This document shows, one piece after another, positions 16,823-24,813 of a stretch of DNA of 64,000 nt (within the stretch, counting starts at the first letter, position 1; every line of letters begins with the position of its first letter). Source of the DNA: DATFDN01 sp963767645 (GTDB taxonomy: Bacteria; Pseudomonadota; Alphaproteobacteria; Acetobacterales; Acetobacteraceae); assembly GCA_963767645.1 (NCBI GenBank), contig CAVYEW010000003.1, positions 124,001-188,000 of the forward strand. Reading direction: 5' to 3'. Position numbers and translations under genes: made by a program. A model generated the notes under the pieces. The model was not told the DNA's origin. It made no database searches and worked only from the letters and a program-made list of their open reading frames with translations.

Positions 16823-17302
16823 TCAGCCGTGCGCGCCGACCCAATGCTCGTCGCGCTCGGCGGGTTTGGCGAGCGCCGCCACCTCGCGCAGCTTCCGCGC
16901 CATCGCGGCGATGCCGTTGCCGCGATTGGTCGACAGCGCCTCGATCAGCCCCAGCTCCCGCAGAAACCGGGGGTCGGTGGCGGCGATCTCCTCCGCCGTG
17001 CGCCCGGAATAGACCCGCAGCAGCAGCGCGACAAGTCCGGAGACGATCGCTGCATCCGAGGCGCCGGCGAAGAACAGCCGGTCGCCGCGCGGCGCCGCCT
17101 CCATCCAGACCTTGCTCTGGCAGCCGGGGACGCGGTGCGCGTCGTCCATCCACGCCTCGGGGAACGGCGGCAGCTTGCGGCCGAGTTCGATGATGAACTG
17201 GTAGCGGTCCATCCAGTCGTCGAAGACCTCAAGCTCCTCGGCGATGGCGGCAACCGCCGCCGCGGCGGTGGGCTCCTCGGGAAGAACGAACGGATCGGGC
17301 AT
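16823..17302 (-). CDS. sufE: SufE-family sulfur acceptor protein
   Basis: A 159-residue SufE-like protein that accepts persulfide sulfur from the cysteine desulfurase SufS and enhances Fe-S cluster assembly. The active-site cysteine lies in VPGCQSKVWM near residue 61, and FFAGASDAAIVSGLVALLL and STNRGNGIAAMARKLRE match family blocks. The start ATG 17302 gives the usual length. No other suf gene is close, as is common for sufE in alphaproteobacteria; an A-type Fe-S protein gene lies far away at 63.2 kb. Confidence 0.93.
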   Translation of the reverse strand: MPDPFVLPEEPTAAAAVAAIAEELEVFDDWMDRYQFIIELGRKLPPFPEAWMDDAHRVPGCQSKVWMEAAPRGDRLFFAGASDAAIVSGLVALLLRVYSGRTAEEIAATDPRFLRELGLIEALSTNRGNGIAAMARKLREVAALAKPAERDEHWVGAHG

Positions 17303-17339
17303 GACCCGATGTGCGGACCGGACCGGGCGGCTTCAACCC

Positions 17340-18035
17340 TCAGTGGATCTCGCCCGACCGGCGGATCGCCTCGCGCAGCTTGGCCGGCGAGAAATCCGGG
17401 GCGTGGCAGATGTCCAGGATCACCTTCTCGCGCCGCGCGATCAGTTCGATCGCGTCCGGCAGCTTGCGCACCGCCTCGGCCGGGATCACCACCGCGCCAT
17501 GACGGTCGGCATGGATCACGTCGTCATGGACCGCGTTCATGCCATGCACGTTCACCGGCTTGCCGAAATCCACCAGGTGGACATGCGCGTGGCTCGGGCA
17601 GACCATGCCGCCGATGATCTGGAACCCTTCGGCCCAGGCGTCGATGTCGCGATACGATCCGTTGGTCACGCAGCCCAGCGCGCCGAGCGCCTTGTGGACG
17701 GTGGAATGGACCTCGCCCCAGAAGGCGCCGTAGCCGGGCGTATCATCAAGGTCCTGCAGCACCACGATCGTCGGCAGGTCGGCGGCGGCGACGTAGTCGT
17801 ACCAGTCGAGCCGGTTGGCCAATGCGCCGCGCGGCGCCTCCTTCGAGCGGATCATGCCGACGCGGGCGAGCCCGACCATCGGCGGCAGCTTCGGCTCGAT
17901 CGGCACCAGGGGCTGGGTGGTGAACCCGATCGCGCGGCGCTCCGGGGTGACGATCTCGAGGCCGTTGCAGATGGTGGGCGTGTCCCACTGCTCTAGCACG
18001 GCGAGGTCAGCTTGGGTGAACGGCCGCTCGGGCAT
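17340..18035 (-). CDS. RraA-like / demethylmenaquinone methyltransferase-type protein
   Basis: A 231-residue protein of the RraA-like fold. Blocks include TPTICNGLEIV near the start, GAFWGEVHSTVHKALGALGC, then VTNGSYRDIDAW, which corresponds to the conserved G-x-x-R-D segment, and a later HADRHGAVVIPAE. Family members are class II HMG/CHA-type aldolases or inhibitors of RNase E; the presence of the metal-site Arg-Asp points more to an aldolase or decarboxylase on oxo-acids, but this is inference. ATG 18035 follows GCAGGAGAGACCCCT, a good ribosome-binding site. The frame is open upstream to 18197 but that part overlaps another gene's 3' end. Confidence 0.85.
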   Translation of the reverse strand: MPERPFTQADLAVLEQWDTPTICNGLEIVTPERRAIGFTTQPLVPIEPKLPPMVGLARVGMIRSKEAPRGALANRLDWYDYVAAADLPTIVVLQDLDDTPGYGAFWGEVHSTVHKALGALGCVTNGSYRDIDAWAEGFQIIGGMVCPSHAHVHLVDFGKPVNVHGMNAVHDDVIHADRHGAVVIPAEAVRKLPDAIELIARREKVILDICHAPDFSPAKLREAIRRSGEIH

Positions 18036-18180
18036 AGGGGTCTCTCCTGCGGGATTGGGCGGCGACAGTCTCGCGCGCGCCCGCGCCCGAAGGCAACCTC
18101 GGCTCAGCGCAGCAGCAGCCTGTCCAGCAACGCCTTCTCGCCATGCGCGGCGCGCGCGAGATATCCGCGCAGGACGAATA

Positions 18181-19095
18181 TCAGCCGCTCGAACCATCCC
18201 CCTCGAAAGGGCGCACCGCCGCGCCGCGGAGCGTGTTGCCGATGAGCTGGGCCGGGGTGGCGGTCACGTTATGGACGAAGGTGGTGGGGCGGCCTTCGTC
18301 GTTGACCAGCAGGTTGTTGCGGAACACGAGCTGGTCGGTCGGCTGGCTGACGCCCTCCGCCCCGATCATGATGGCGGTGGCCGGGTTCTGCGTGTGCGGA
18401 CCCTTCTCGAGTCGGTTGTCGGCGATAACGGCGTTGCCGCCGTTCGGTATGTCGATCAGGTAGCTGGAGGTGCCGTCGGCTCCGTCCTCTATATCGCAGC
18501 CGATGATCTTGGTGGCCAGGGCGCGCGACTTGATGTGGTGGCCCTGGTGCGTGTCGGCGAAGCGGGACCGCTCGATGTCGAGCAGCTTGATCCGGTTCAC
18601 GTACACCCCGTGCGCGCAGTTGCCGTTGCAGACGCCGTTGCCGATGAACGTGCTCCCAACGATGCGGACCGTCGCGGCGGGATTGCTGGCGGCGAGCAGG
18701 CCGTTCTGGTCGTTGACGAACCTTGTGTTCTCCACCGTCAGGTCGCCGCCCTCGGCGCGGATGCCGGCGCCGTTGTTGTCGGGAACGCGGATGCGCTGCA
18801 GGGTGAGATTGCGGACCGTGACGTTGTGGCCATCGATGACCAGCAGCGCCTTGCCCTGGCAGGGCTTGTCGGTGAGCACCACGGCTCCGCCCACGCCCTC
18901 GATCGTCAGATCGTTCTGCCGCACCACCGCGCAGTCGAAATACTGGCCGGGGTGGATCGCGACAGTATCGCCGTCATGCGCCGCGGCGATAGCCTGGCTT
19001 GGCAAGCCGAATTGCTGTCCAGGGCCGGCGTGCAGGGTCGCCGCGTTGAGCGACGCCGGTATCAGGGCGGCAAGGGCGACAAGCCAACGATGCAT
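18181..19095 (-). CDS. Right-handed parallel beta-helix protein, secreted; 3' end probably frameshifted
   Basis: A 304-residue protein with a signal peptide (MHRWLVALAALIPASLNAA). The body has repeated turns rich in N, V, I and G, such as VTVRNLTLQRIRV, LTVENTRFVNDQNG, VRIVGSTFIGNGV and KIIGCDIEDG, typical of a parallel beta-helix as in pectate-lyase-like proteins. No catalytic residues are recognisable. In the present frame it ends VRPFEGDGSSG. One extra G in the five-G run at 18198-18202 would move it into a frame reading WFERLIFVLRGYLARAAHG and stopping at 18104, which looks like a more natural amphipathic tail. The start ATG 19095 directly precedes the signal peptide. Confidence 0.75.
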   Translation of the reverse strand: MHRWLVALAALIPASLNAATLHAGPGQQFGLPSQAIAAAHDGDTVAIHPGQYFDCAVVRQNDLTIEGVGGAVVLTDKPCQGKALLVIDGHNVTVRNLTLQRIRVPDNNGAGIRAEGGDLTVENTRFVNDQNGLLAASNPAATVRIVGSTFIGNGVCNGNCAHGVYVNRIKLLDIERSRFADTHQGHHIKSRALATKIIGCDIEDGADGTSSYLIDIPNGGNAVIADNRLEKGPHTQNPATAIMIGAEGVSQPTDQLVFRNNLLVNDEGRPTTFVHNVTATPAQLIGNTLRGAAVRPFEGDGSSG

Positions 19096-19170
19096 GAGGA
19101 GTAGCCTTATGCTGAACCAGGGCGGTTCTAGCACCGGGGGAGCTTTAGGGGTGAAATTATTGCGCAAGGG

Positions 19171-19276
19171 CCCCTCACCCCGGCCCTCTCCCGCAAGAGG
19201 GAGAGGGGGCGTGGTTGGCTTCGACGGTGCGCTCGACGCCCCCTCTCCCGCTTGCGGGAGAGGGCCGGGGTGGGGG
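19171..19276. repeat. Paired GC-rich palindrome (CCCCTCACCCCGGCCCTCTCCC type)
   Basis: Two inverted arms, 19171-19211 (CCCCTCACCCCGGCCCTCTC...) and 19237-19276 (its near complement), each also folding on itself around CCGCAAG or CGCTTGCGG. It lies between the beta-helix gene and the amino-acid oxidase gene, both on the minus strand. The same family recurs at 25631, 48307, 61273 and, as a half copy, 63128. Confidence 0.75.
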
Positions 19277-20551
19277 CTAGCGGCGCCTTCGTGAGCTGAA
19301 ACGCTGCGCCCGGTACGGCCGCATGTCGATGGACGGTGCCTTGCCGCCCACCAGATCCGCTACCAGCCGGCCGGTCGTCGCGCCTGCCGCCAGCCCGACA
19401 TGGCCGTGGCCGAAGGCGTGAATGATTTCGGGAGAGGCGGAGGCCGGGCCGACGCAGGGCAGGCCGTCGGCGATCGACGGGCGGTGCCCCATCCAGAAGC
19501 TCACCCGCTCCGCCTGCAGGTCGCGCGGCAGGGCAGGGAACAGGCGCAGCGCGAAGTCGCGCAGGATCTCCGCGCGGCGCCAGTTCGGCGCGGCCTCCAG
19601 CCCGGCCAGCTCCACCTGCCCGGCGATGCGCAGCCCGCGTTCCATATGGGTGATCGACATCTTGCCGTCGCTCGGCATCACCGGCAGGCGCGGCGCGATC
19701 TCGGGATGCGCGATGGTCGCGTGATAGCCGCGCTCGCTTTCCAAGGGCACCACATCCCCCGCAGCGGCGGCGAGCGCGCCGGAGCGCGCGCCGGCGGCGA
19801 TCACCGCCTTGTCGCACTCGATCCCGCCGGTCTCGGTGCGCACGGCTTGCAGCCGGCCGGCCTCGATGTGAAAGCCGGTGGCGCGGGCAACCCGCCGCGC
19901 CGCACCGAGCGATTCCGCGTGGCGCACCAGCGCCGCGACATAGGCGCCAGGATCGCGGCAATGCCCGCCTTCCTCGACCAGCACGCCGAAGCGGTAGCGC
20001 CGGTCGATGTCCGGCTCGCGCTGGCGAAGCTCGTCCTCGTCTAGCTCGACCCAGCGCACGCCGGCATCGGCGCGCACGCGCCAGGCCAGCCTCTCGGCCT
20101 CGAAATCCGCACGCGAGGGGAAGATGTAGAGCAGGCCGGTGCGCTGGATCAGGTCGCCGACGCCCGCTTCCTGGGCCAAGCGCAGGTGCCGCTCGGGCGC
20201 CGCTTCAAGCAACGGGCGCAGCGCGCGGGCGGTGGCGGCGACCTTGGCCTCGGTGGCGCCGGCGGCGAGGAAGCGCGCCAGCCAGGGCAGCATGCGCGGC
20301 AAATAGCGCCAGCGTATCGTCAGCGGCCCCAGCGGGTCGGCGACCCAGCCGGGCACCTTGCGCCAGATGCCGGGTGCCGACATCGGCACCACCGAGCTGG
20401 GCGAGAGCCAGCACCCGTTGCCGAAGCTCGCCGCCTGCGCGCCGCCGGGCTCGCCGGGGTCGAGGATGGTGACGCGATGGCCGTCGCGCAGCAGCTCGAC
20501 CGCGCTGGCGGCGCCGATGATGCCGGCGCCGATGACGGCCACGTTCGCCAT
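19277..20551 (-). CDS. FAD-dependent amino-acid oxidoreductase (DadA-like)
   Basis: A 424-residue FAD enzyme of the D-amino-acid dehydrogenase type. It begins with the dinucleotide-binding ADP fold VAVIGAGIIGAASAVELL, then has EPGGAQAASFGNGCWLSPSS, the conserved substrate-side GLLYIFPSRADF and, near the end, MGHRPSIADGLPCVGPA and FGHGHVGLAAGATTGRLVADL, the FAD C-terminal motif. Similar enzymes oxidatively deaminate D-amino acids to 2-oxo acids at the membrane. ATG 20551 starts exactly at the fold. The stop lies just beside a GC-rich repeat. It is 10 bases downstream of the SDR gene, so the two are likely co-transcribed. Confidence 0.9.
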   Translation of the reverse strand: MANVAVIGAGIIGAASAVELLRDGHRVTILDPGEPGGAQAASFGNGCWLSPSSVVPMSAPGIWRKVPGWVADPLGPLTIRWRYLPRMLPWLARFLAAGATEAKVAATARALRPLLEAAPERHLRLAQEAGVGDLIQRTGLLYIFPSRADFEAERLAWRVRADAGVRWVELDEDELRQREPDIDRRYRFGVLVEEGGHCRDPGAYVAALVRHAESLGAARRVARATGFHIEAGRLQAVRTETGGIECDKAVIAAGARSGALAAAAGDVVPLESERGYHATIAHPEIAPRLPVMPSDGKMSITHMERGLRIAGQVELAGLEAAPNWRRAEILRDFALRLFPALPRDLQAERVSFWMGHRPSIADGLPCVGPASASPEIIHAFGHGHVGLAAGATTGRLVADLVGGKAPSIDMRPYRAQRFSSRRRR

Positions 20552-20561
20552 GGAACCCGGA

Positions 20562-21473
20562 TCAGCCGATCTTGCCGATGCCGCGCAGCTTGTTCTCCAT
20601 CTCGCCCATGATCGTGCGCAACGGATGCGCGTTGGACAGGTCGGAAATCCTCGGGAAAGCCTCGGCGAACATCTCCACCGTGACCGGCTTGTCCGGATCG
20701 AACTGCACGCCCTCGGTCTCGAAATACTGGAGCCGGGTGAAGCCGCCGGCCTGCGCGAAGATGATCTGGCCGGAGACATTGCACGCCTCGCTGCACAGCC
20801 AGGCGACGGCGGGGGAGACCAGCTCCGGCTTCATGTAGGGCGCGGTCGCCGGGTTCATCAGCCCTTCGGTCATGCGGGTCAGCGCGGCCGGGGAGATGAC
20901 GTTGCTGAGGATGTTGTACTTGGCGCCCTCGAAGCGCAGGCAGTTGGCCAGCCCGCATACGGCGGCCTTGGCCGCGCCGTAATTGGCCTGGCCGAAATTG
21001 CCGAAGGTGCCCGAGGTGGAGGAGGTGAGGACCACGCGGCCATAGCTCTGCGCGCGCATCACCGGCCAGGCGGCGCGGGTGCAGTACACCGTGCCCATCA
21101 GATGCACCTGCACCACCGTCTCGAAATCCTGCACGTCCATGTTGTTGAACGCCTTGTCGCGCAGGATGCCGGCGTTGTTCACCAGGATGTCGAGCCGGCC
21201 CCATCTGTCGGTGGCCGTCTTGACGATCTGCTGCGCGCCCTCCCAGTCGCCGACGGAGTTGTAGTTGGCGACCGCCTCGCCGCCCTTGGCCTTGATCTCC
21301 GCCACGACCTGATCGGCGACCGCGTTGGCGCTGCCGCGGCCATCGACCGCGCCGCCCGGGTCGTTCACCACCACCTTGGCCCCGCGCTCGGCGAGCAGCA
21401 GCGCGTGGGAGCGGCCGAGTCCGGCACCGGCGCCGGTGACGATGGCGACGCGATCGTCGAAGCGGATGGTCAT
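20562..21473 (-). CDS. Short-chain dehydrogenase, 3-hydroxyacyl-CoA dehydrogenase type
   Basis: A 303-residue SDR. Features are the NAD(P)-binding TGAGAGLGRSHAL near 18, the NNAG motif near 99, catalytic Ser in VLTSSTSGTFG and the Y-x-x-x-K pair in QANYGAAKAAV. The VNDPGGAVDGRG stretch after strand 2 and the long C-terminal part resemble the 3-hydroxyacyl-CoA dehydrogenase half of the multifunctional beta-oxidation enzyme (MFE-2). It would then oxidise a hydroxyacyl-CoA. ATG 21473 begins MTIRFDDRVAIV. It lies upstream of the DadA-like gene on the same strand and is divergent from the CoA-transferase gene. Confidence 0.9.
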   Translation of the reverse strand: MTIRFDDRVAIVTGAGAGLGRSHALLLAERGAKVVVNDPGGAVDGRGSANAVADQVVAEIKAKGGEAVANYNSVGDWEGAQQIVKTATDRWGRLDILVNNAGILRDKAFNNMDVQDFETVVQVHLMGTVYCTRAAWPVMRAQSYGRVVLTSSTSGTFGNFGQANYGAAKAAVCGLANCLRFEGAKYNILSNVISPAALTRMTEGLMNPATAPYMKPELVSPAVAWLCSEACNVSGQIIFAQAGGFTRLQYFETEGVQFDPDKPVTVEMFAEAFPRISDLSNAHPLRTIMGEMENKLRGIGKIG

Positions 21474-21586
21474 GGCGTGTGGTCCCCTGTTGCTTTGCTC
21501 CACCGTACCCCGCCCTGCGGCACTGCGAAAGACTTGCCCCCGGCTCGGGCTTGTCCGATCGTGGCCGCATCGGGAGGGGACGCCGC

Positions 21587-22777
21587 GTGGCGCTGTTCGA
21601 CGGGCTCAGAGTGATCGACTGCGCGAGCTACATCGCCGGGCCGAGCGCGGCGACGGTGCTGGCGGAATTCGGTGCCGAGGTGGTGAAGATCGAACCCCCG
21701 GGCGGCGATCCGTACCGCCGGCGCGCGACGCTCCCCGCCTCGGGCCATGTCCATCCCACCAGCCCCAATTTCCTCCTCGACGGGCGGGCGCGGCGAAGCC
21801 TGATCCTCGACCTGACGAAACAAGCAGGACGCGCGGTGCTGCGCGCCCTTGTGGCCAGGGCCGACGTGTTCATCACCAATGCGCCGCCAGACGTGCGGCG
21901 CAAGCTCGGCCTGACCCACGAGGAGCTCGGCCCGCTCAATCCGCGGCTGATCTATGCCTCGTTCACCGGCTACGGAGAGGCGGGGCCGGAGGCGAGCAAG
22001 CCCGGGTTCGACGCGACCGCCTGGTGGGCGCGCTCGGGACTGATGCACTTGGTGCGCGCGAACGATGCGGTGCCCGCCCGCTCGCTGTCCGGCATGGGCG
22101 ATCATCCCTCCGGGATCGCGCTCTACGCCGCCATCGCCACCGCCCTCTATCAGCGCGAGCGCACCGGGCGCGGCATGGCGGTCGGCTCGTCCCTGCTTGC
22201 CAACGGGTTGTGGGCGAACGCCTGCCAGGTGCAGGCGCGGCTGTGCGGGGAGACGGTTGTGCCGCAGCCGGCGCGGGCCAAGTCCGGCCATCCGCTGCGC
22301 AACCATTACCGCTGCGCCGACGGCAAGTGGCTGCTGCTGTCGATCGTGCCGGACCAGCGGCGCTGGGAAAGGCTCCGGCGCGCGCTGGCAAGTCCGGCGC
22401 TGGATGATCGGCATTTCGCTACGGTCGAGGACCGCGCCCGGCACGGGCGCGCGCTCACCGAAGCGCTGGATGCGGTGTTCGCGACCCGCGACCGCGCCGC
22501 CTGGTGCGCGGCGCTGGAGCCGACCGGGCTCGTGTTCGGCATCGTGGCCGAGATGGAGGACATGCCGGACGAGCAGGCAATGGCGAGCGGCGCCCTGGTT
22601 CCCTTCGCCGACGACACGCTGCTGACGGTCAGTACGCCGTTCTGGCTCGATGGCCAGCGCAAGGTGCCGCCGACCCATGCGCCCGAGGCGGGCGCGGACG
22701 GCGCCGCCGTGCTGCGCGAGGCGGGATACGCGGACGCCGAGGTCGCGGCCCTACGGGCGGAAGGCGTGCTGGGGTGA
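21587..22777 (+). CDS. CaiB/BaiF (family III) CoA-transferase
   Basis: A 396-residue family III CoA-transferase moving CoA between carboxylic acids. It starts LFDGLRVIDCASYIAGPSAA and has ATVLAEFGAEVVKIEPPGGD, the family-typical RSLILDLTK segment, and MGDHPSGIALYAAIATALY, where the catalytic Asp is expected. GTG 21587 follows GGGAGGGG and is preferred to the longer in-frame opening at 21479, which is antisense to the SDR 5' end. Neighbouring enoyl-CoA hydratase and SDR genes suggest activation and beta-oxidation of an organic acid. It is convergent with the caspase-like gene, with a 12-base gap. Confidence 0.9.
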   Translation: MALFDGLRVIDCASYIAGPSAATVLAEFGAEVVKIEPPGGDPYRRRATLPASGHVHPTSPNFLLDGRARRSLILDLTKQAGRAVLRALVARADVFITNAPPDVRRKLGLTHEELGPLNPRLIYASFTGYGEAGPEASKPGFDATAWWARSGLMHLVRANDAVPARSLSGMGDHPSGIALYAAIATALYQRERTGRGMAVGSSLLANGLWANACQVQARLCGETVVPQPARAKSGHPLRNHYRCADGKWLLLSIVPDQRRWERLRRALASPALDDRHFATVEDRARHGRALTEALDAVFATRDRAAWCAALEPTGLVFGIVAEMEDMPDEQAMASGALVPFADDTLLTVSTPFWLDGQRKVPPTHAPEAGADGAAVLREAGYADAEVAALRAEGVLG

Positions 22778-22789
22778 TGCTGCCGGCGG

Positions 22790-23971
22790 TCATTGGTTGG
22801 GCCGCGGGACGATCAACGAGCGTGATCCGCCGTTCGTAAGCGATGTTGATGGGCCGAGCAGCGCTCCGCTGCCAGCGGTCGATGGGCTCGTTGTCCCTTT
22901 CACGGGACGAGCACTTCCTGACTCTGGCGGGTAACGCGGCGGGAGCGCAAACCACGCCACCAGTATCACCAGCGCCAGAAGCCCCAGGGCGATGATCGAA
23001 CGAGGGTGGCGGACGGCGAGGGAGAACGGCGGAAAGGCAGCGCGTTTAGGCCGATTGGGAGGCGTGTCGGGCCGGGGATCGGGATGCGGACCGCCCGGAG
23101 GCGGGTCTTCGCGCGTGGTCCCGGCCAGGCCGGCCGCCGCGTTGGGGAAGACGGGCAGCCTGGTCAAGTCGCCTTCGTGTTGCTCGGGCTGATGCAGAGC
23201 CGGGCGCGGGGGCTCCCCTTTGAACTCCCGCAGCATGTAGTCGTAGATGTCGTCGCGCAGATCAGCGAAGGACAGCATGGGGGTGCGGCGACGGGTTCCC
23301 CCGGCGAGGACGCCGAGCAGCGCGCCTGTAAACAGCGTGCGCTCGGCGTTCGGCATACCGATCGACGCGCGTTTGCGCGGACTTGAACAGAGCAGGACCG
23401 TACCCCGCTCCGGAGCGGATTGCTGGGGCTCAAGATCCCTCAGGGCTGTCGTGGCCACCGCCTCGTCGAGTGTTCCCATCGCGCCGAATGCCTCGGCGGC
23501 GGCTTCGGAGAAGCAGCAATCGAGGATGACGAGCCGCCTCTGCTGAGGCGCCGCGGTCCGCAGAACCTGGGCCAAGTCGGGGGCGCCGATGCTGGACTGC
23601 GCCTCGATCCCCTCGCGGCTGTCGCGCACCAGCAGATGAAGATGTCTGCCGTCCTCGCAGGTGCCGTGCCCGACATAGTAGATCAGGATGTCCTGGATCG
23701 GATGAGGCGTGTGCCGCCGCTCTTGCACGAGGCCCTTGACCGTGTCGCGAATCCGGACGAGCTGGGCGCTGGCCGGAGACGGATCATCGAACAGGTCCAG
23801 CAGCAGGTCGGGCTCCAGACCCAGCCCCCTCGGGCGGGGAGCCAGCAGATAGGCGTGAAGATGCGCGGCGGAGCGTCGGAACGAAGGGGCGCCGGGCAAC
23901 CCGGCCCGGGTCCAGTCATGGGCGCCGAACACGACCGCGACGGTGCGAGCCGGGTCCAGCATCCCCGCCAT
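22790..23971 (-). CDS. Caspase-like (peptidase C14) protein with transmembrane anchor
   Basis: A 393-residue protein with an N-terminal caspase fold. The catalytic His102 lies in YYVGHGT and the catalytic Cys in LDCCFSEAA (Cys153 by analogy with DCCHSG metacaspases). A Pro-rich linker (about 285-320) is followed by a single helix IIALGLLALVILVAWFAL (about 326-343) and a short tail of 50 residues. Such caspases are effector components of bacterial conflict systems regulated by NTPases or by small partner proteins. The start ATG 23971 is 6 bases downstream of the EACC1-like gene, so they form one operon. No NTPase module is present in the window. Expected topology is cytoplasmic caspase with a C-terminal anchor; this is inference. 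Confidence 0.85.
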   Translation of the reverse strand: MAGMLDPARTVAVVFGAHDWTRAGLPGAPSFRRSAAHLHAYLLAPRPRGLGLEPDLLLDLFDDPSPASAQLVRIRDTVKGLVQERRHTPHPIQDILIYYVGHGTCEDGRHLHLLVRDSREGIEAQSSIGAPDLAQVLRTAAPQQRRLVILDCCFSEAAAEAFGAMGTLDEAVATTALRDLEPQQSAPERGTVLLCSSPRKRASIGMPNAERTLFTGALLGVLAGGTRRRTPMLSFADLRDDIYDYMLREFKGEPPRPALHQPEQHEGDLTRLPVFPNAAAGLAGTTREDPPPGGPHPDPRPDTPPNRPKRAAFPPFSLAVRHPRSIIALGLLALVILVAWFALPPRYPPESGSARPVKGTTSPSTAGSGALLGPSTSLTNGGSRSLIVPRPNQ

Positions 23972-23977
23972 CCCGCG

Positions 23978-24325
23978 CTATTCCCTGCCGATCAATTCCG
24001 TGATCCGCAGCGCAGCCGCCGGGTCGATGCTTTCAACCGCGACCTTGATGCTGCCGGAGCCGGCCTTCCGCTCGATCGTCAGGCGCACTCCGCGCCGACG
24101 CCGAAGCCAGTCGGCGATCCCTTGCGCGAGCACGGTCGTGGCTCCGGCGGCGGCGATCACGCCGACGATCGAGCCGAGGTCCATCGTCGTTTCGTCGGCC
24201 TTCTGTCGGTCGGCCGCGAGCACGCCCGGCATTTCCCTGAGATCGTCCGCGAGCTGGCGTGCGCCCTGGGTCGCATCGGCCTCGTCAGGTGCCTCTATCC
24301 GGATCCGGTATTCCTCGTGGGACAC
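23978..24325 (-). CDS. EACC1-like small partner of caspase effector
   Basis: A 115-residue protein: an N-terminal alpha/beta part (EYRIRIEAPDEADATQGARQ), a hydrophobic glycine-rich helix (MDLGSIVGVIAAAGATTVLA, residues 48-67), then WLRRRRG and a short beta strand VRLTIERK and VAVESID. This layout matches the effector-associated constant component 1 (EACC1) family, which is described as a genomic partner of caspase and other effector genes. The match is from memory of the family layout and needs an HMM check. Start is GTG 24325 with GGGAG about ten bases upstream. It lies 6 bases before the caspase gene and 48 after a small exported-protein gene. Confidence 0.65.
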   Translation of the reverse strand: MSHEEYRIRIEAPDEADATQGARQLADDLREMPGVLAADRQKADETTMDLGSIVGVIAAAGATTVLAQGIADWLRRRRGVRLTIERKAGSGSIKVAVESIDPAAALRITELIGRE

Positions 24326-24373
24326 GAGACGACGCTCCCAAGCTAGGTTGGTTCACGGTGACGGTCCACTCTC

Positions 24374-24709
24374 TTACTCTTGGACATGCGATGATGTCCC
24401 CGGGCGGAGCAGTTGCGTGGGATTCGGGTTCACAAGCGGCGGCATAGTGATCGGTCGCCCTGGGCGCAGCACCTGCTCAGGGTGCGCGAGGCAGCGGCGG
24501 AACATCAACGCCTCAAGCGGTTCGGAGAGGTCCCCGGACATCGTCGCGCAAAGCAGGCGCATCTGCCGCTGACGTGCCTGCTGCCGCGCGGATGCCGAAG
24601 GCTCCGCCTGAGCCGTCGCGCCCTGGAGAAGCAGAAGACTTGCCGCGGCAGCGATCCATCCCGCCCGCCGCGGTGCAACTGCGCATGCTGTCCTTCCAAA
24701 TGTTGCCAT
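24374..24709 (-). CDS. Small exported protein of unknown function, upstream of EACC1-like gene
   Basis: A 111-residue protein with a signal peptide: basic N-terminus, hydrophobic WIAAAASLLLLQGATAQA, cleavage near AQA-EP. The mature part of about 75 residues is basic, has two cysteines (CATMSGDLSEPLEALMFRRC), and ends in a Pro-rich tail VNPNPTQLLRPGT. I do not recognise a family. It is on the same strand as the EACC1-like and caspase genes, 48 bases upstream, so it may be the first gene of that operon. It is divergent from the enoyl-CoA hydratase gene (about 104 bases between starts). Confidence 0.6.
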   Translation of the reverse strand: MATFGRTACAVAPRRAGWIAAAASLLLLQGATAQAEPSASARQQARQRQMRLLCATMSGDLSEPLEALMFRRCLAHPEQVLRPGRPITMPPLVNPNPTQLLRPGTSSHVQE

Positions 24710-24813
24710 TGCTCATGGCCCCTGTCTGGCGGCCGCCGGTTTGGGGTGCCATCCTGTCGGAGCCTATCATTGTGGATCGCCCCGGCCGAAGGGGCAATAC
24801 AAGGGGGGCCACG

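Noticed and set aside
19171..19276. CRISPR-like repeat
   Set aside because: It is one inverted pair, not a direct-repeat array with spacers; no cas genes are present.
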